Positions 43,855 through 52,533 of a stretch of 64,000 nt of DNA are shown in pieces. The notes beneath the pieces were generated by a model. It ran no database searches and was not told where the DNA came from. It saw nothing but the letters and a program-made list of their open reading frames with translations. The stretch lies in NCBI GenBank assembly GCA_041660405.1, contig JBAZWL010000011.1, positions 62,001 through 126,000 on the forward strand. The letters are read 5' to 3'. Source of the DNA: Taibaiella sp041660405. GTDB taxonomy: Bacteria > Bacteroidota > Bacteroidia > Chitinophagales > Chitinophagaceae. How positions within the stretch are numbered: position 1 is the first letter of the stretch; each line of letters starts with the position of its first letter. The position numbers were made by a program, and so were the translations under genes.

Positions 43855-46800
43855 ATGGCAGAAAAATATCTGGAATCAAAGCAGTTGAATATGCCTGCGA
43901 TCGAGCAGGAATGGCATAAAAAGTGGAAAGAAGGACGTTTTTTCGAGAAAAGTATCGAAATCAGAGAGGGCAAAACCCCGTTCGTATTCTACGATGGACC
44001 ACCGAGCGCCAATGGCATGCCCGGTATTCATCATGTCATTTCACGTACGCTTAAGGATCTGGTTTGTCGCTATAAAACTATGCAGGGTTTCCAGGTAAAA
44101 AGGAAAGCTGGATGGGATACTCATGGTCTTCCCATAGAACTTGGTGTAGAGAAACTACTGGGTATTACCAAAGAAGATATTGGTAAAAAAATATCTGTTG
44201 AAGAATACAACGCTGCCTGTCGCCGTGAGGTAATGAAATATAAGGACAAGTGGGACGATATAACCGAGAAAATGGGTTATTGGGTTGACCTGGAAAATCC
44301 TTATATCACCTTTGATAATAATTATATCGAGTCCCTTTGGTGGGCTTTAAAAGAACTTTACAAAAAAGATCTTCTATATAAAAGTGTAAGCATTCAACCT
44401 TACTCCCCTGCTGCCGGTACCGGCCTTAGCTCGCATGAGCTTAACCAACCCGGCACTTATAAAGATGTAAAGGACACGACCGCTGTGGTCATGTTCAAAG
44501 TTGTGCCTAATAATGTAGTAAAACTGGAAGGTTCTGAAGAGGTTTTCTTCATGGCCTGGACCACTACTCCCTGGACACTTCCTTCCAATGCGGGACTTAC
44601 CGTAGGGCCCAATATTGATTATGTCCTGGTTAAAACTTTTAACCCTTATACCGGCAAACCTTGCGCAGTAATATTGGCCAAGGCATTGTTGCATAAATAT
44701 TTCCCTGAACACCTGGACGAATGGACAGAAGGGGAAAACAACGGCCTGTTTGAGGCCATAACCAATTGGATAGAAAGAGGAAACGATGAAAACCTGATCG
44801 AACATAACGCTGATTACAAATCGGCTTTTGATCACCTGCTTAAAAAGAAACAGCTTCCCTATAAAATAGTAGCAGAATATAAAGGTAAAGACCTTGAAGG
44901 TATTCGCTATGAGCAATTATTGCCTTTTGAAAGTAATAAGCCCGAATTAAGCGGCGGCGATCCGTTCCGCGTAATTACCGGCGATTTTGTTACCACAGAA
45001 GATGGTACCGGTATCGTACACACCGCTCCTGCATTTGGTGCGGACGATTACAAGGTTGGTTTCAAAAATAATATCGGTATTTTCACTTTAGTAGATAAAC
45101 AAGGTAAATTCATAGAAGGAAGTAGTGAATTTGAAGGTCGTTATGTGAAAAATTACAAGGACGATCCGAATTATGTTGATGTGGATGTGGATATTGCCGT
45201 ACGTTTGAAACTGGAAGGCCGTGCTTTTAAAGTAGAAAAATACGAACATAGTTATCCGCATTGCTGGCGTACCGATAAACCGATCCTTTATTACCCGTTG
45301 GATGCCTGGTTTATACGTACTACAGCTCTGAAAGACAGAATGGTTTCTTTAAACAAAACCATTAACTGGAAACCAAAAGCTACCGGCGAGGGCCGTTTTG
45401 GCAACTGGCTGGAGAATATGGTAGACTGGAATTTGAGCCGTAGCCGTTTTTGGGGTACACCGCTGCCAGTTTGGGTTACAGAAGATGGTGATGAACACAA
45501 ATGCATTGGTTCTATCGCAGAATTGAGGGAAGAATTGAAAAAAGCAATTGATGCCGGGATCATGCCTGCCGATAGCAATATTGACAGACTTACTTGTGAT
45601 CTGCACAAACCTTTTGTGGATGATATTAAATTGGTTTCCGATTCAGGCAAACTAATGATGCGTGAACCGGATCTTATCGATGTTTGGTTTGACAGTGGTG
45701 CTATGCCATACGCACAATGGCATTTCCCATTTGAAAATAAAGAAATATTTGCCCAGAACTACCCTGCCGATTTCATTGCCGAAGGCGTGGATCAGACCCG
45801 TGGTTGGTTCTATACCCTTCATGCGCTGGGTTCTTTGTTGAAAGAATCGGTTCAGGAAGAATTGAAAAAAGATGGCATCGAAGCCAACGATGAAAAATAT
45901 CCTGGCGTAGCTTATAAAACCGTAGTATCCAATGGCCTTGTGCTGGATAAAAACGGGAACAAAATGAGTAAACGCGTTGGTAACGTTGTTGATCCGTTTG
46001 AAACCATTGAAAAGTATAGTGCTGATGCTACCCGTTGGTACCTCATCACCAATGCTTCCCCTTGGGACAGCCTTCGTTTTGATATTGAAGGGATAAGAGA
46101 GGTGCAACGTAAATTTTTTGGCACCTTATATAATACGTACCAGTTTTTTGCCCTGTATGCCAATGTAGATGGTTTTGCTTTCAAAGAAAGTTATATTCCA
46201 CTGGAACAAAGACCAGAAATAGATCGTTGGATCTTATCTTCATTGAATACATTAGTGGATACAGTTACCAAATCATTAGATGATTACGAGCCTACACAAG
46301 CTGGCCGTGCCATCGAGGTTTTCCTTGATGAACACCTAAGCAACTGGTACGTGCGTCTTTGCCGTCGCCGTTTCTGGAAAGGGGAATATGAATTTGATAA
46401 AATAAGTGCTTATCAGACCTTATTTGAATGTTTGGAAAAAATTTCCTTACTTATCGCTCCGATAGCGCCATTTTTTGCTGATTGGTTATTCAACAATCTG
46501 AACAGTGTTGCGGGTAATATTCAGACAGAATCGGTGCATCATGTAGATTTTCCGGTAAGTAATGCAAAAGTAATAGATAAAGACCTTGAGGAAAGAATGC
46601 AACTGGCTCAGGATATATCCTCGCTTGTTTTATCTATCCGCAAAAAAGTATATATAAAAGTTGGCCAGCCATTACAGAAAATATTAGTTCCGGTACTGGA
46701 TGAGCGCATTAAACATCAGATCGAAAAAGTAGAAGATATCATTCTTTCTGAAGTAAATGTGAAAGCGATTGAATACCTGGTAGAAACAGATGGTTTCATC

Positions 46801-47328
46801 AAAAAGAAGATCAAGCCGGACTTTAAAGCTTTGGGCAAACGCCTGGGGGGTAAAATGAAGGCTGCTGCGGCCGTAATTGCGGCAATGGATCAACACCAGA
46901 TATCCCAGCTGGAAAAAGAAAAAACATTGAATATCGATGTGGAAGGGGAAGCAATTGCCGTAAACATTGATGATGTAGAGATCATTGCCGAAGATATTCC
47001 TGGATGGTCTGTAGCCAATAAAGATAACATTACAGTTGCACTGGATATTACCATAACGCCTATATTGCAGGACGAAGGAAATGCAAGAGAGTTGATAAAC
47101 AGGATACAAAAGATAAGGAAAGAAAGTGGGCTTGAATTGACAGACCGGATAGTAGTCCATATTGAAGATTTAGAAGCACTGAAACCTGCTATCATTAACT
47201 TTAATGATTATATTCGTGCAGAAATTTTGGCCGATTCTATTGATTTAGTTCCGGCTGTGAATGGTAACGGCATTGCTATTGAAGTAAATGATGTAACCTT
47301 AAAAGTATTAATTACTAAAAACTCATAA
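43855..47328 (+). CDS. ileS: Isoleucyl-tRNA synthetase
   Basis: 1157 residues, class I synthetase. HIGH-type motif GMPGIHHVISRTLKD (about 55-69), editing domain with TTPWTLPSNAGL and HTAPAFGADDY, WxxSRSRFWGTPLPVW, and the KMSKS motif NGNKMSKRVGNVVDP (about 702-716). The length and the missing C-terminal zinc Cys cluster put it in the eukaryote-like IleS2 class, often associated with mupirocin tolerance. A TACCTTTG at 43816-43823 is a good -7 element. The next gene starts 2 bp after the stop. Confidence 0.95.
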   Translation: MAEKYLESKQLNMPAIEQEWHKKWKEGRFFEKSIEIREGKTPFVFYDGPPSANGMPGIHHVISRTLKDLVCRYKTMQGFQVKRKAGWDTHGLPIELGVEKLLGITKEDIGKKISVEEYNAACRREVMKYKDKWDDITEKMGYWVDLENPYITFDNNYIESLWWALKELYKKDLLYKSVSIQPYSPAAGTGLSSHELNQPGTYKDVKDTTAVVMFKVVPNNVVKLEGSEEVFFMAWTTTPWTLPSNAGLTVGPNIDYVLVKTFNPYTGKPCAVILAKALLHKYFPEHLDEWTEGENNGLFEAITNWIERGNDENLIEHNADYKSAFDHLLKKKQLPYKIVAEYKGKDLEGIRYEQLLPFESNKPELSGGDPFRVITGDFVTTEDGTGIVHTAPAFGADDYKVGFKNNIGIFTLVDKQGKFIEGSSEFEGRYVKNYKDDPNYVDVDVDIAVRLKLEGRAFKVEKYEHSYPHCWRTDKPILYYPLDAWFIRTTALKDRMVSLNKTINWKPKATGEGRFGNWLENMVDWNLSRSRFWGTPLPVWVTEDGDEHKCIGSIAELREELKKAIDAGIMPADSNIDRLTCDLHKPFVDDIKLVSDSGKLMMREPDLIDVWFDSGAMPYAQWHFPFENKEIFAQNYPADFIAEGVDQTRGWFYTLHALGSLLKESVQEELKKDGIEANDEKYPGVAYKTVVSNGLVLDKNGNKMSKRVGNVVDPFETIEKYSADATRWYLITNASPWDSLRFDIEGIREVQRKFFGTLYNTYQFFALYANVDGFAFKESYIPLEQRPEIDRWILSSLNTLVDTVTKSLDDYEPTQAGRAIEVFLDEHLSNWYVRLCRRRFWKGEYEFDKISAYQTLFECLEKISLLIAPIAPFFADWLFNNLNSVAGNIQTESVHHVDFPVSNAKVIDKDLEERMQLAQDISSLVLSIRKKVYIKVGQPLQKILVPVLDERIKHQIEKVEDIILSEVNVKAIEYLVETDGFIKKKIKPDFKALGKRLGGKMKAAAAVIAAMDQHQISQLEKEKTLNIDVEGEAIAVNIDDVEIIAEDIPGWSVANKDNITVALDITITPILQDEGNARELINRIQKIRKESGLELTDRIVVHIEDLEALKPAIINFNDYIRAEILADSIDLVPAVNGNGIAIEVNDVTLKVLITKNS

Positions 47329-47330
47329 TC

Positions 47331-48488
47331 ATGGCCACAAAAACAAAAACAGCTTCCAAGACTGCTAAAAAGGCGGCACCTACCAAAAAGGCTGCACCTG
47401 TCAAGAAGACTGTGGCTACGAAAAAGGCGGCGCCTGCCCCTGCTAAAAAAGCTGCGCTGAAATCAAAGCCTGCAGCTAAAAAAACAGCTGCTCCCGCTAA
47501 GAAAAGCGCACCTGCCAAAGTTGCCAAAAAAGCCGCTGCTCCAGTTAAGCCTGCAGCAAAAAAAGCGGCTCCTAAAAAAGCAATTCCGCAAAAAGTAGCC
47601 AAGGCAAAACCCGCACCTGCTAAAAAAGCAGCAGCTAAACCTGTGGCCAACAAAGCAAAAGCGACATCTGCAAAAACGGCGCCTACGAAGGCTCCCGCAA
47701 AAAAAGCACTGCCAGCTAAACCAACAGTTAAAAAAAATATAGCTCCGGCTAAACCGGCGGCTAAACCTTCTGCCCCTAAAGCTGTTACTAAGGCTGCACC
47801 GGTGGTAAAGAAGGAAGTAGTTATGGAAAAACCAATTAAGAAGAGCGTACCGGAAAAAGAAAAGAAAGCAGCAAAACCTGCCCCGGCCAAAAGAAAAGTA
47901 AACCACAATGTAATCACAGCTGTTCCATCAGCAAGATCGGAAATAGTTGATGCAGTACGCCAACTTCCACGTAAAACAACTCCCAAACCAGGGGTCGTTA
48001 TTGCACATCGTAAAATAGAAAAAAAAGTAACTGAGGAAGAACCAGGACTAACTATGAAAGAATACAATCCAACTGTAAGATCCTTATTGGATGAGCCGGA
48101 ACAGAGTTCCGGACCTGTTTATCGCTATAGCGATGAAGAGTTGAATGAATTTAAAGAGCTGATCACAAAAAGATTGGACAGCGCCCGTAAAGAGCTTGGT
48201 TATCTGCAAGGCCTTATTACCCGTAAAGATGAAACCGGAACTGACGATACCGACAACCGTTTCAACCATATGGAAGACGGTAGCGGTGCTATGGAACGCG
48301 AACAATTGTCTCAACTTGCAGGCCGCCAGATCCAGTTTATCAATCACCTGGAAAAAGCAATGATGCGTATTGAAAACAAAACTTACGGTATTTGCCGCGT
48401 AACGGGTAAACTGATCGACAAGGCCCGTCTTCGTGCTGTACCACATGCTACCTTAAGTATCGAAGCAAAAAAAGTAATGAACAAATAA
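47331..48488 (+). CDS. Histone H1-like basic domain fused to a DksA/TraR-type domain
   Basis: 385 residues. Residues 1-195 are low-complexity Lys/Ala/Pro repeats (AKKAAPTKKAAPVKK type), like H1-like DNA-compacting tails. A linker follows, then a DksA/TraR-type domain (about 265-385): coiled coil ELNEFKELITKRLDSARKELGYLQ, then TYGICRVTGKLIDKARLRAVPHATLS. Only one Cys of the classical four-Cys zinc site remains, as in other Bacteroidota members. DksA-like proteins act in the RNA polymerase secondary channel. ileS followed by a DksA-like gene is a conserved pair in this phylum; the long basic extension is the unusual part. Nucleoid or polymerase binding is inferred. Confidence 0.85.
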   Translation: MATKTKTASKTAKKAAPTKKAAPVKKTVATKKAAPAPAKKAALKSKPAAKKTAAPAKKSAPAKVAKKAAAPVKPAAKKAAPKKAIPQKVAKAKPAPAKKAAAKPVANKAKATSAKTAPTKAPAKKALPAKPTVKKNIAPAKPAAKPSAPKAVTKAAPVVKKEVVMEKPIKKSVPEKEKKAAKPAPAKRKVNHNVITAVPSARSEIVDAVRQLPRKTTPKPGVVIAHRKIEKKVTEEEPGLTMKEYNPTVRSLLDEPEQSSGPVYRYSDEELNEFKELITKRLDSARKELGYLQGLITRKDETGTDDTDNRFNHMEDGSGAMEREQLSQLAGRQIQFINHLEKAMMRIENKTYGICRVTGKLIDKARLRAVPHATLSIEAKKVMNK

Positions 48489-48505
48489 TTCATTGATAAT
48501 ATTGT

Positions 48506-48543
48506 AAAAAACGCTTTACCTCTTCCGGTAAAGCGTTTTTTTT
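48506..48543 (+). terminator. Terminator after the DksA-like gene
   Basis: 15-bp stem AAAAAACGCTTTACC/GGTAAAGCGTTTTTT around six bases with a T run. Confidence 0.88.
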
Positions 48544-48565
48544 GTGGTGTGGGTTAATCAATAAT

Positions 48566-48587
48566 ATTGTACTATTTTTTGTACAAT
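48566..48587. promoter_or_regulatory. Operator-like inverted repeat of the toxin-antitoxin operon
   Basis: ATTGTAC and GTACAAT separated by 8 bases, containing TGTACA at 48580-48585. In E. coli the YefM-YoeB complex binds palindromes with a TGTACA core, as I recall, so autoregulation is likely. It overlaps the expected promoter region, 27 bp before the antitoxin ATG. Confidence 0.6.
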
Positions 48588-48613
48588 AATTAGTACCTTC
48601 GCCTCAAATAAAG

Positions 48614-48871
48614 ATGTATATGATTACCACATACTCTGACTTTAGGCTAAAGCTGAAAGCCTACTTGGATGAAGTATTTAAAAGCAAAAGCCCCTTATTT
48701 ATTACCAGAACGAAAGGTGAAAATGTAGTGGTGATGTCACAATCCGACTATGATAGTATTATGGAGACTTTTTATCTTTTAAAGTCGCCCCGCAATGCTA
48801 CAAGGTTGCTTCATGCATTAGGCGATTACAATAAAGGGAAAGGGAAGGAACAAACACTAATTGAGGAATGA
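48614..48871 (+). CDS. YefM/Phd-family antitoxin
   Basis: 85 residues; ATG 48614 is used, but ATG 48620 (MITTYSDF) fits the family equally well. Phd/YefM fold: ITTYSDFRLKLKAYLDEVFKSKSPLFITRTKGENVVVMSQSDYDSIMET. The N-terminal part should dimerise and bind DNA, the C-terminal helix (about 55-85) should wrap the toxin. Its TGA overlaps the toxin ATG (ATGA). Confidence 0.92.
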   Translation: MYMITTYSDFRLKLKAYLDEVFKSKSPLFITRTKGENVVVMSQSDYDSIMETFYLLKSPRNATRLLHALGDYNKGKGKEQTLIEE

Positions 48872-49122
48872 GGATAATCTTCATGGCCGATGCCTGGGAA
48901 GATTATCTCTATTGGCAAAAAAATGACAAATCAATATTAAAGAAAGTAAACACATTGATTAAAGAATCAATGCGCACACCGTTTGAAGGTACGGGTAAAC
49001 CCGAAGCATTGAAAGAAAACTTAGCCGGATTTTGGTCCAGAAGAATTAATCTAGAACACCGATTAGTTTATAAAGTAGAAGACGAGGCTATTTTCATTTT
49101 ACAATGCAGATACCATTACTAA
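48868..49122 (+). CDS. YoeB/Txe-family mRNA-interferase toxin
   Basis: 84 residues, usual YoeB length. Seen: WEDYLYWQKNDKSILKKVNTLIKE, PFEGTGKPEALKENLAGFWSRRIN, EHRLVYKV and the end CRYHY. The catalytic Glu (KVN...GKPE), Arg (SRRINxEHRLVY) and the C-terminal His-Tyr are all kept, so it should be an active ribosome-dependent RNase held in check by the antitoxin upstream. Confidence 0.93.
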   Translation: MRIIFMADAWEDYLYWQKNDKSILKKVNTLIKESMRTPFEGTGKPEALKENLAGFWSRRINLEHRLVYKVEDEAIFILQCRYHY

Positions 49123-49191
49123 CATATTACGTTGCTTGATATAATATAGTAAATTTGCCCATCTAACAATCAACCCAATTGCTTCTCCTTT

Positions 49192-49599
49192 ATGAAAATC
49201 AATGAAGTGCCGCAGGACAACGAAGCGTTCAAAGGCAAAAGCGAAATACATAAATTGGTATATGCTACAAATGAAGACGGCACTTACACCAGCGTTAATT
49301 CAGAAGGTTGGGAAGTAGAAAACCTCGCTACCATACAAGCCTGGGAAGCCGTACTGGAAGATCTTAAAGAAACAGAGCAGCAGGTAAAAGCCGGCAAGCT
49401 TAGTCCCATACCTTATTTCATGCAAAAAAGCCTGATGGAACTGCCGGTTCTGGCCAAATATGTGGGTAAATGGAAATGGCAGGTTAAGAGACATTTCAAA
49501 CCTGAAGTATTTGCCAAACTTGATGAACAGATTCTGACCAAATATAGCAGAGTATTCAATATCTCCATTGAGGAATTAAAGAATTTCGGCAAATCATAG
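49192..49599 (+). CDS. Conserved hypothetical protein linked to the BtrH_N gene
   Basis: 135 residues, soluble. Blocks NEVPQDNEAFKGKSEIHKLVYATNEDGTY and SEGWEVENLATIQAWEAV followed by a helical half (VLAKYVGKWKWQVKRHFKPEVFAKLDEQILTKYSRVFNISIEELK) that could hold a helix-turn-helix-like bundle. I recognise it only as a Bacteroidota protein that tends to sit beside BtrH_N/DUF4872 genes. No catalytic motif is visible. It is 70 bp after the toxin gene but probably starts its own unit with the next gene. Confidence 0.72.
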   Translation: MKINEVPQDNEAFKGKSEIHKLVYATNEDGTYTSVNSEGWEVENLATIQAWEAVLEDLKETEQQVKAGKLSPIPYFMQKSLMELPVLAKYVGKWKWQVKRHFKPEVFAKLDEQILTKYSRVFNISIEELKNFGKS

Positions 49600-49627
49600 G
49601 GACAATTGAAGATGTCCAATAATGATT

Positions 49628-49720
49628 GTAGGGACGCATTGCATGCGTCCAGCAGCAGGGGCATATTGACTATGTCCAAATAAACTTTAAAAACACGGGA
49701 CGCATGCAATCCGCTCCTAC
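49628..49720. repeat. Inverted pair of REP-like palindromes
   Basis: Left element GTAGGGACGCATTGCATGCG... (49628-49650) and, 46 bp later, right element GGACGCATGCAATCC...CTAC (49698-49720), each palindromic and facing each other, as in REPIN pairs. The right element ends 12 bp before the next start codon. Same family as 4248-4298 and 36563-36718. Confidence 0.7.
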
Positions 49721-49732
49721 AACATAAATCCT

Positions 49733-50734
49733 TTGAAAGATCAATTTATACATCACCAACATGCACATTGCGAGAGTGGTGTAACCTCCAACTTATTACA
49801 GCACAATGGTATTCAGATATCCGAGCCTATGGCTTTTGGTATTGGTGCGGGCATATTTTTCGGCCATTTACCTTTTGTAAAAGTGAGTGGCATTCCCGGC
49901 ACTACTTTCCGCATATGGCCGGGCTATATTTTCAAAAGAGTGACCCAAAGGCTGGGCATTACGATCCATACCGAAAAATTTTCCAGCGAAAAGAAAGCCA
50001 TGGATGCTATGGATCAGGCTTTGGCCAATAATATTCCTGTAGGGATGATCGCCGGGGTGTATTACCTGGATTATCTGCCGGAGGCGTTCCGTTTTCATTT
50101 CAATGCACATAACCTTGTTGTATTTGGAAAAGAAAATGATAAATACCTGGTAAGCGATCCGGTACTGGAAGGCACTTCGCAAATAGGCTATGATGCATTG
50201 GTCAATGCCCGCTTTGCCAAAGGTTTTCCCGAACCAAAAGGCAAGATGTATTACATCAAAGAAGTGCCTGACAAAATTGATTTCTCCAAAGGAATAAAAG
50301 ACGGTATTAAGCAAACCTGCTTCTTCATGTCCTCACCACCGGTTCCCTGGTTTGGTGTAAATGCCATTCATCTTTTGGCCAATAAAATTGAAAAGTATCC
50401 ACAGAAATTAACGCCACGACAATGCACCTTGTTTTTAGGAAACATCATTCGTATGCAGGAGGAGATTGGTACTGGTGGCGGTGGGTTCCGTTTTCTGTAC
50501 GCAGCATTTTTGCAGGAAGCAGCAAATTACTTAGGTAAAAATGAATTAGGAATCTTATCGGAGCGTTATACCAAAATAGGCGATCAATGGCGCAATTTTG
50601 CTTACAGTGCAGCACGCATTTGTAAAGCACGCAATAGCGATCTTATGTCTTATTCCGAACTAAGTAAACTGCTACATGATATTGGTGATAAAGAAAAACA
50701 ATTCTTTAAAGACCTGAAAGGGGTAAAGTGGTAA
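49733..50734 (+). CDS. BtrH_N/DUF4872 domain protein
   Basis: 333 residues. N-terminal BtrH_N domain (about 1-135; HHQHAHCESGVTSNLLQHNGI with the conserved Cys and His, FGIGAGIFFGHLPF, HFNAHNLVVFGKENDKYLVSDP), a papain-like fold that in butirosin synthesis transfers an acyl group from a carrier protein. C-terminal DUF4872 (about 150-330; GGGGFRFLYAAFLQEAA). No ATG precedes the domain, so the start is TTG 49733, just after a REP-like element. The native substrate in this phylum is unknown; acyl transfer or peptidase-type chemistry are both possible. Confidence 0.82.
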   Translation: MKDQFIHHQHAHCESGVTSNLLQHNGIQISEPMAFGIGAGIFFGHLPFVKVSGIPGTTFRIWPGYIFKRVTQRLGITIHTEKFSSEKKAMDAMDQALANNIPVGMIAGVYYLDYLPEAFRFHFNAHNLVVFGKENDKYLVSDPVLEGTSQIGYDALVNARFAKGFPEPKGKMYYIKEVPDKIDFSKGIKDGIKQTCFFMSSPPVPWFGVNAIHLLANKIEKYPQKLTPRQCTLFLGNIIRMQEEIGTGGGGFRFLYAAFLQEAANYLGKNELGILSERYTKIGDQWRNFAYSAARICKARNSDLMSYSELSKLLHDIGDKEKQFFKDLKGVKW

Positions 50735-50759
50735 TCATTTCATTGAAATAAATAGAAAT

Positions 50760-50795
50760 AAAGAAGCCTGTAATGTAATAATTACAGGCTTCTTT
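50760..50795 (+). terminator. Terminator after the BtrH_N gene
   Basis: 15-bp stem AAAGAAGCCTGTAAT with complement around a 6-base loop, 25 bp after the stop. Confidence 0.85.
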
Positions 50796-50821
50796 GTGTG
50801 GTGTGCTACGAAAAAAGGCCA

Positions 50822-51157
50822 CATTACCAGTTTGACATACTAAATAGTCAGATTAACGAACTGCATAGTTCAGTTCATATATTGAATAGGAAGATTGATA
50901 TACTGCATAGTTAGATTCCAATATTGCATAGTCAGGTTTCAATATTCAATAGTTTGATTACAATATTACATAGTCAGGTTTCAATATTAAATAGTTTAAT
51001 TACAATATTGCATAGTCAAGTTGCAATACTCAATAGTCTGATTACAATACTACATAGTCAAGTTGCAATATTCAATAGTCAGATTACAATACTGCATAGT
51101 CAGATTACAATATTACATAGTCAGTTTGCTATATTGAATAGTCAAACTCACAAACTG
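50822..51157 (+). repeat. 16 tandem 21-bp units (heptad-coding-like array)
   Basis: Sixteen consecutive 21-base units with no insertion or deletion, consensus (C/A)ATAGTCAGRTTRCAATAYTN. Units starting CAT and AAT mostly alternate. In one frame each unit reads [H/N]-S-Q-[V/I]-x-I-[L/F]. A TAG stop occurs in that frame in unit 5 (50912-50914); the open part from TTG 50924 to TGA 51218-51220 would give 98 residues ending in DNFRWKMDGQRDASGNRDDA. No ribosome-binding context or ATG supports translation, so it is listed as a repeat. The outer units are the most diverged and the middle ones the most alike. Confidence 0.85.
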
Positions 51158-51277
51158 GATAATTTTAGGTGGAAAATGGATGGTCAGCGTGACGCATCAG
51201 GCAACCGGGATGATGCCTGAGATAGCTGTAAGGTAAAATTAGCAACCAACTATGAAGCGAGGAAACTACTTAAGCCT

Positions 51278-52417
51278 CTATTCAAACACCTTAAACTCCA
51301 ATCCTTGTATCAAATATTGCATTTGAATGGAGAGTGCTAACAGCTGTGTTTTGGAATGTGCATTGCGCTCAATATGGTAAACGGTTTTATTGATCGCATC
51401 ATCAATAGCCCGAAATACATCAGGCGCAAATTGGCGTTGGGCAAGCTTTCCGGCAAATGTAGCTTCATCTTCGGGCAGGGCAGGTACATAGCCTGGGATA
51501 AGGGTCATGCGCATAGCATGCGCCAGCAATTGTTGGGTAAATAGTAAGAAGTTTTTCTGTTGCTCCCTACCCGTTTTACCCATGTCTTCTACCCATTTAT
51601 TTAATGTAATACCATTGTTGGTAAATATACCATTAAACCATTCCCGCAACGGCACCAGCAGATCATTACCAGTATAGCGCAATAGTTGCAGGGCATTGGT
51701 ATAACTGCCTTCTGCAAGCTGTGCTACTTGTGCAGCACGACGTGGTTCTACATGGTCTCTGACTACTAATGCTTCTGCAATTTCTACAGGGGTAAGCGGT
51801 AATAAATGCACTTGTTGGGTACGGGAAAGAATAGTTTTCAATACATCTTCTATCTCTTCTGCCACCATGAGTATAAAGGTGTGTGCGGGTGGCTCTTCTA
51901 TAAGTTTAAGGAGGATATTACCTTCTTTACCCAGGTACTCCGGCCGCCATATCAGTTGTACTTTATAGCCACCTTCGAAAGAAGTAAGGTTAAGGGTATC
52001 TATAATATCCCGGCATTCTTCGGCAGTAATATTTCCCTGCTTATTTTCGGCATTGATAAATTGCAACCAATCAAACGTAGAGCCATAGGGCGTTTGCGCT
52101 ACAAACTCCCTGAACTCGTTCATAAAAGCCTTACTGGAAGCCTTGGCACCCGGCTTGGGTGTTACTGTAGGAAAACTAAGATGCAGATCGGGATGAACCA
52201 GTTTTAATACTTTACCGCAGGCTGCACATTGTCCGCAGGATTCATTTTCCTGTTTATTTTCACAAAAGATATATTGAATAAGCGCAAGGGCAAGAGCAAG
52301 GCCACCGGTGCCTTCCTTACCTACAAGCATTAAGGCATGCGGCAATTTATCCGAATGCCAGAGGTTAAGTAATCCTTTTTTTGCCAGTGCTTGTCCTGTT
52401 ACGTCCCTGAAATGCAT
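51278..52417 (-). CDS. holB: DNA polymerase III subunit delta'
   Basis: 379 residues, clamp-loader AAA+ subunit. Seen: FRDVTGQALAKKGLLNLWHSDKLPHALMLVG, zinc module CGQCAACGKVLKLVHPDLH (four-Cys type with ENESCGQC), and the sensor/SRC-like motif LLKLIEEPPAHTFILMVAEEIEDVLKTILSRTQQVHL. The Walker A is degenerate (GKEGTGGLALAL, no GKT/S), which is expected because delta' does not hydrolyse ATP. Monocistronic on the minus strand. Confidence 0.92.
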   Translation of the reverse strand: MHFRDVTGQALAKKGLLNLWHSDKLPHALMLVGKEGTGGLALALALIQYIFCENKQENESCGQCAACGKVLKLVHPDLHLSFPTVTPKPGAKASSKAFMNEFREFVAQTPYGSTFDWLQFINAENKQGNITAEECRDIIDTLNLTSFEGGYKVQLIWRPEYLGKEGNILLKLIEEPPAHTFILMVAEEIEDVLKTILSRTQQVHLLPLTPVEIAEALVVRDHVEPRRAAQVAQLAEGSYTNALQLLRYTGNDLLVPLREWFNGIFTNNGITLNKWVEDMGKTGREQQKNFLLFTQQLLAHAMRMTLIPGYVPALPEDEATFAGKLAQRQFAPDVFRAIDDAINKTVYHIERNAHSKTQLLALSIQMQYLIQGLEFKVFE

Positions 52418-52533
52418 GGCGCAAAGATAAGTGTAGACGCATTACTATAACAAGGTTCTTGTTATTAAGTTATGTCAACTGGAATATTTCCATTCCCCAT
52501 ATTTATGGTAGCTCTAATAGGCGCTAATTCTGG

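Noticed and set aside
47463..48067. Long minus-strand frames opposite the Lys/Ala/Pro-rich gene
   Set aside because: They are shadows created by the biased codon use of the basic repeat region.
50822..51157. CRISPR array
   Set aside because: Units are directly abutting 21-mers without unique spacers, and no cas genes are near.
50924..51220. 98-residue heptad protein as a confident gene
   Set aside because: TTG start inside a repeat unit, stop in an earlier unit and no ribosome-binding context; reported as a repeat array instead.
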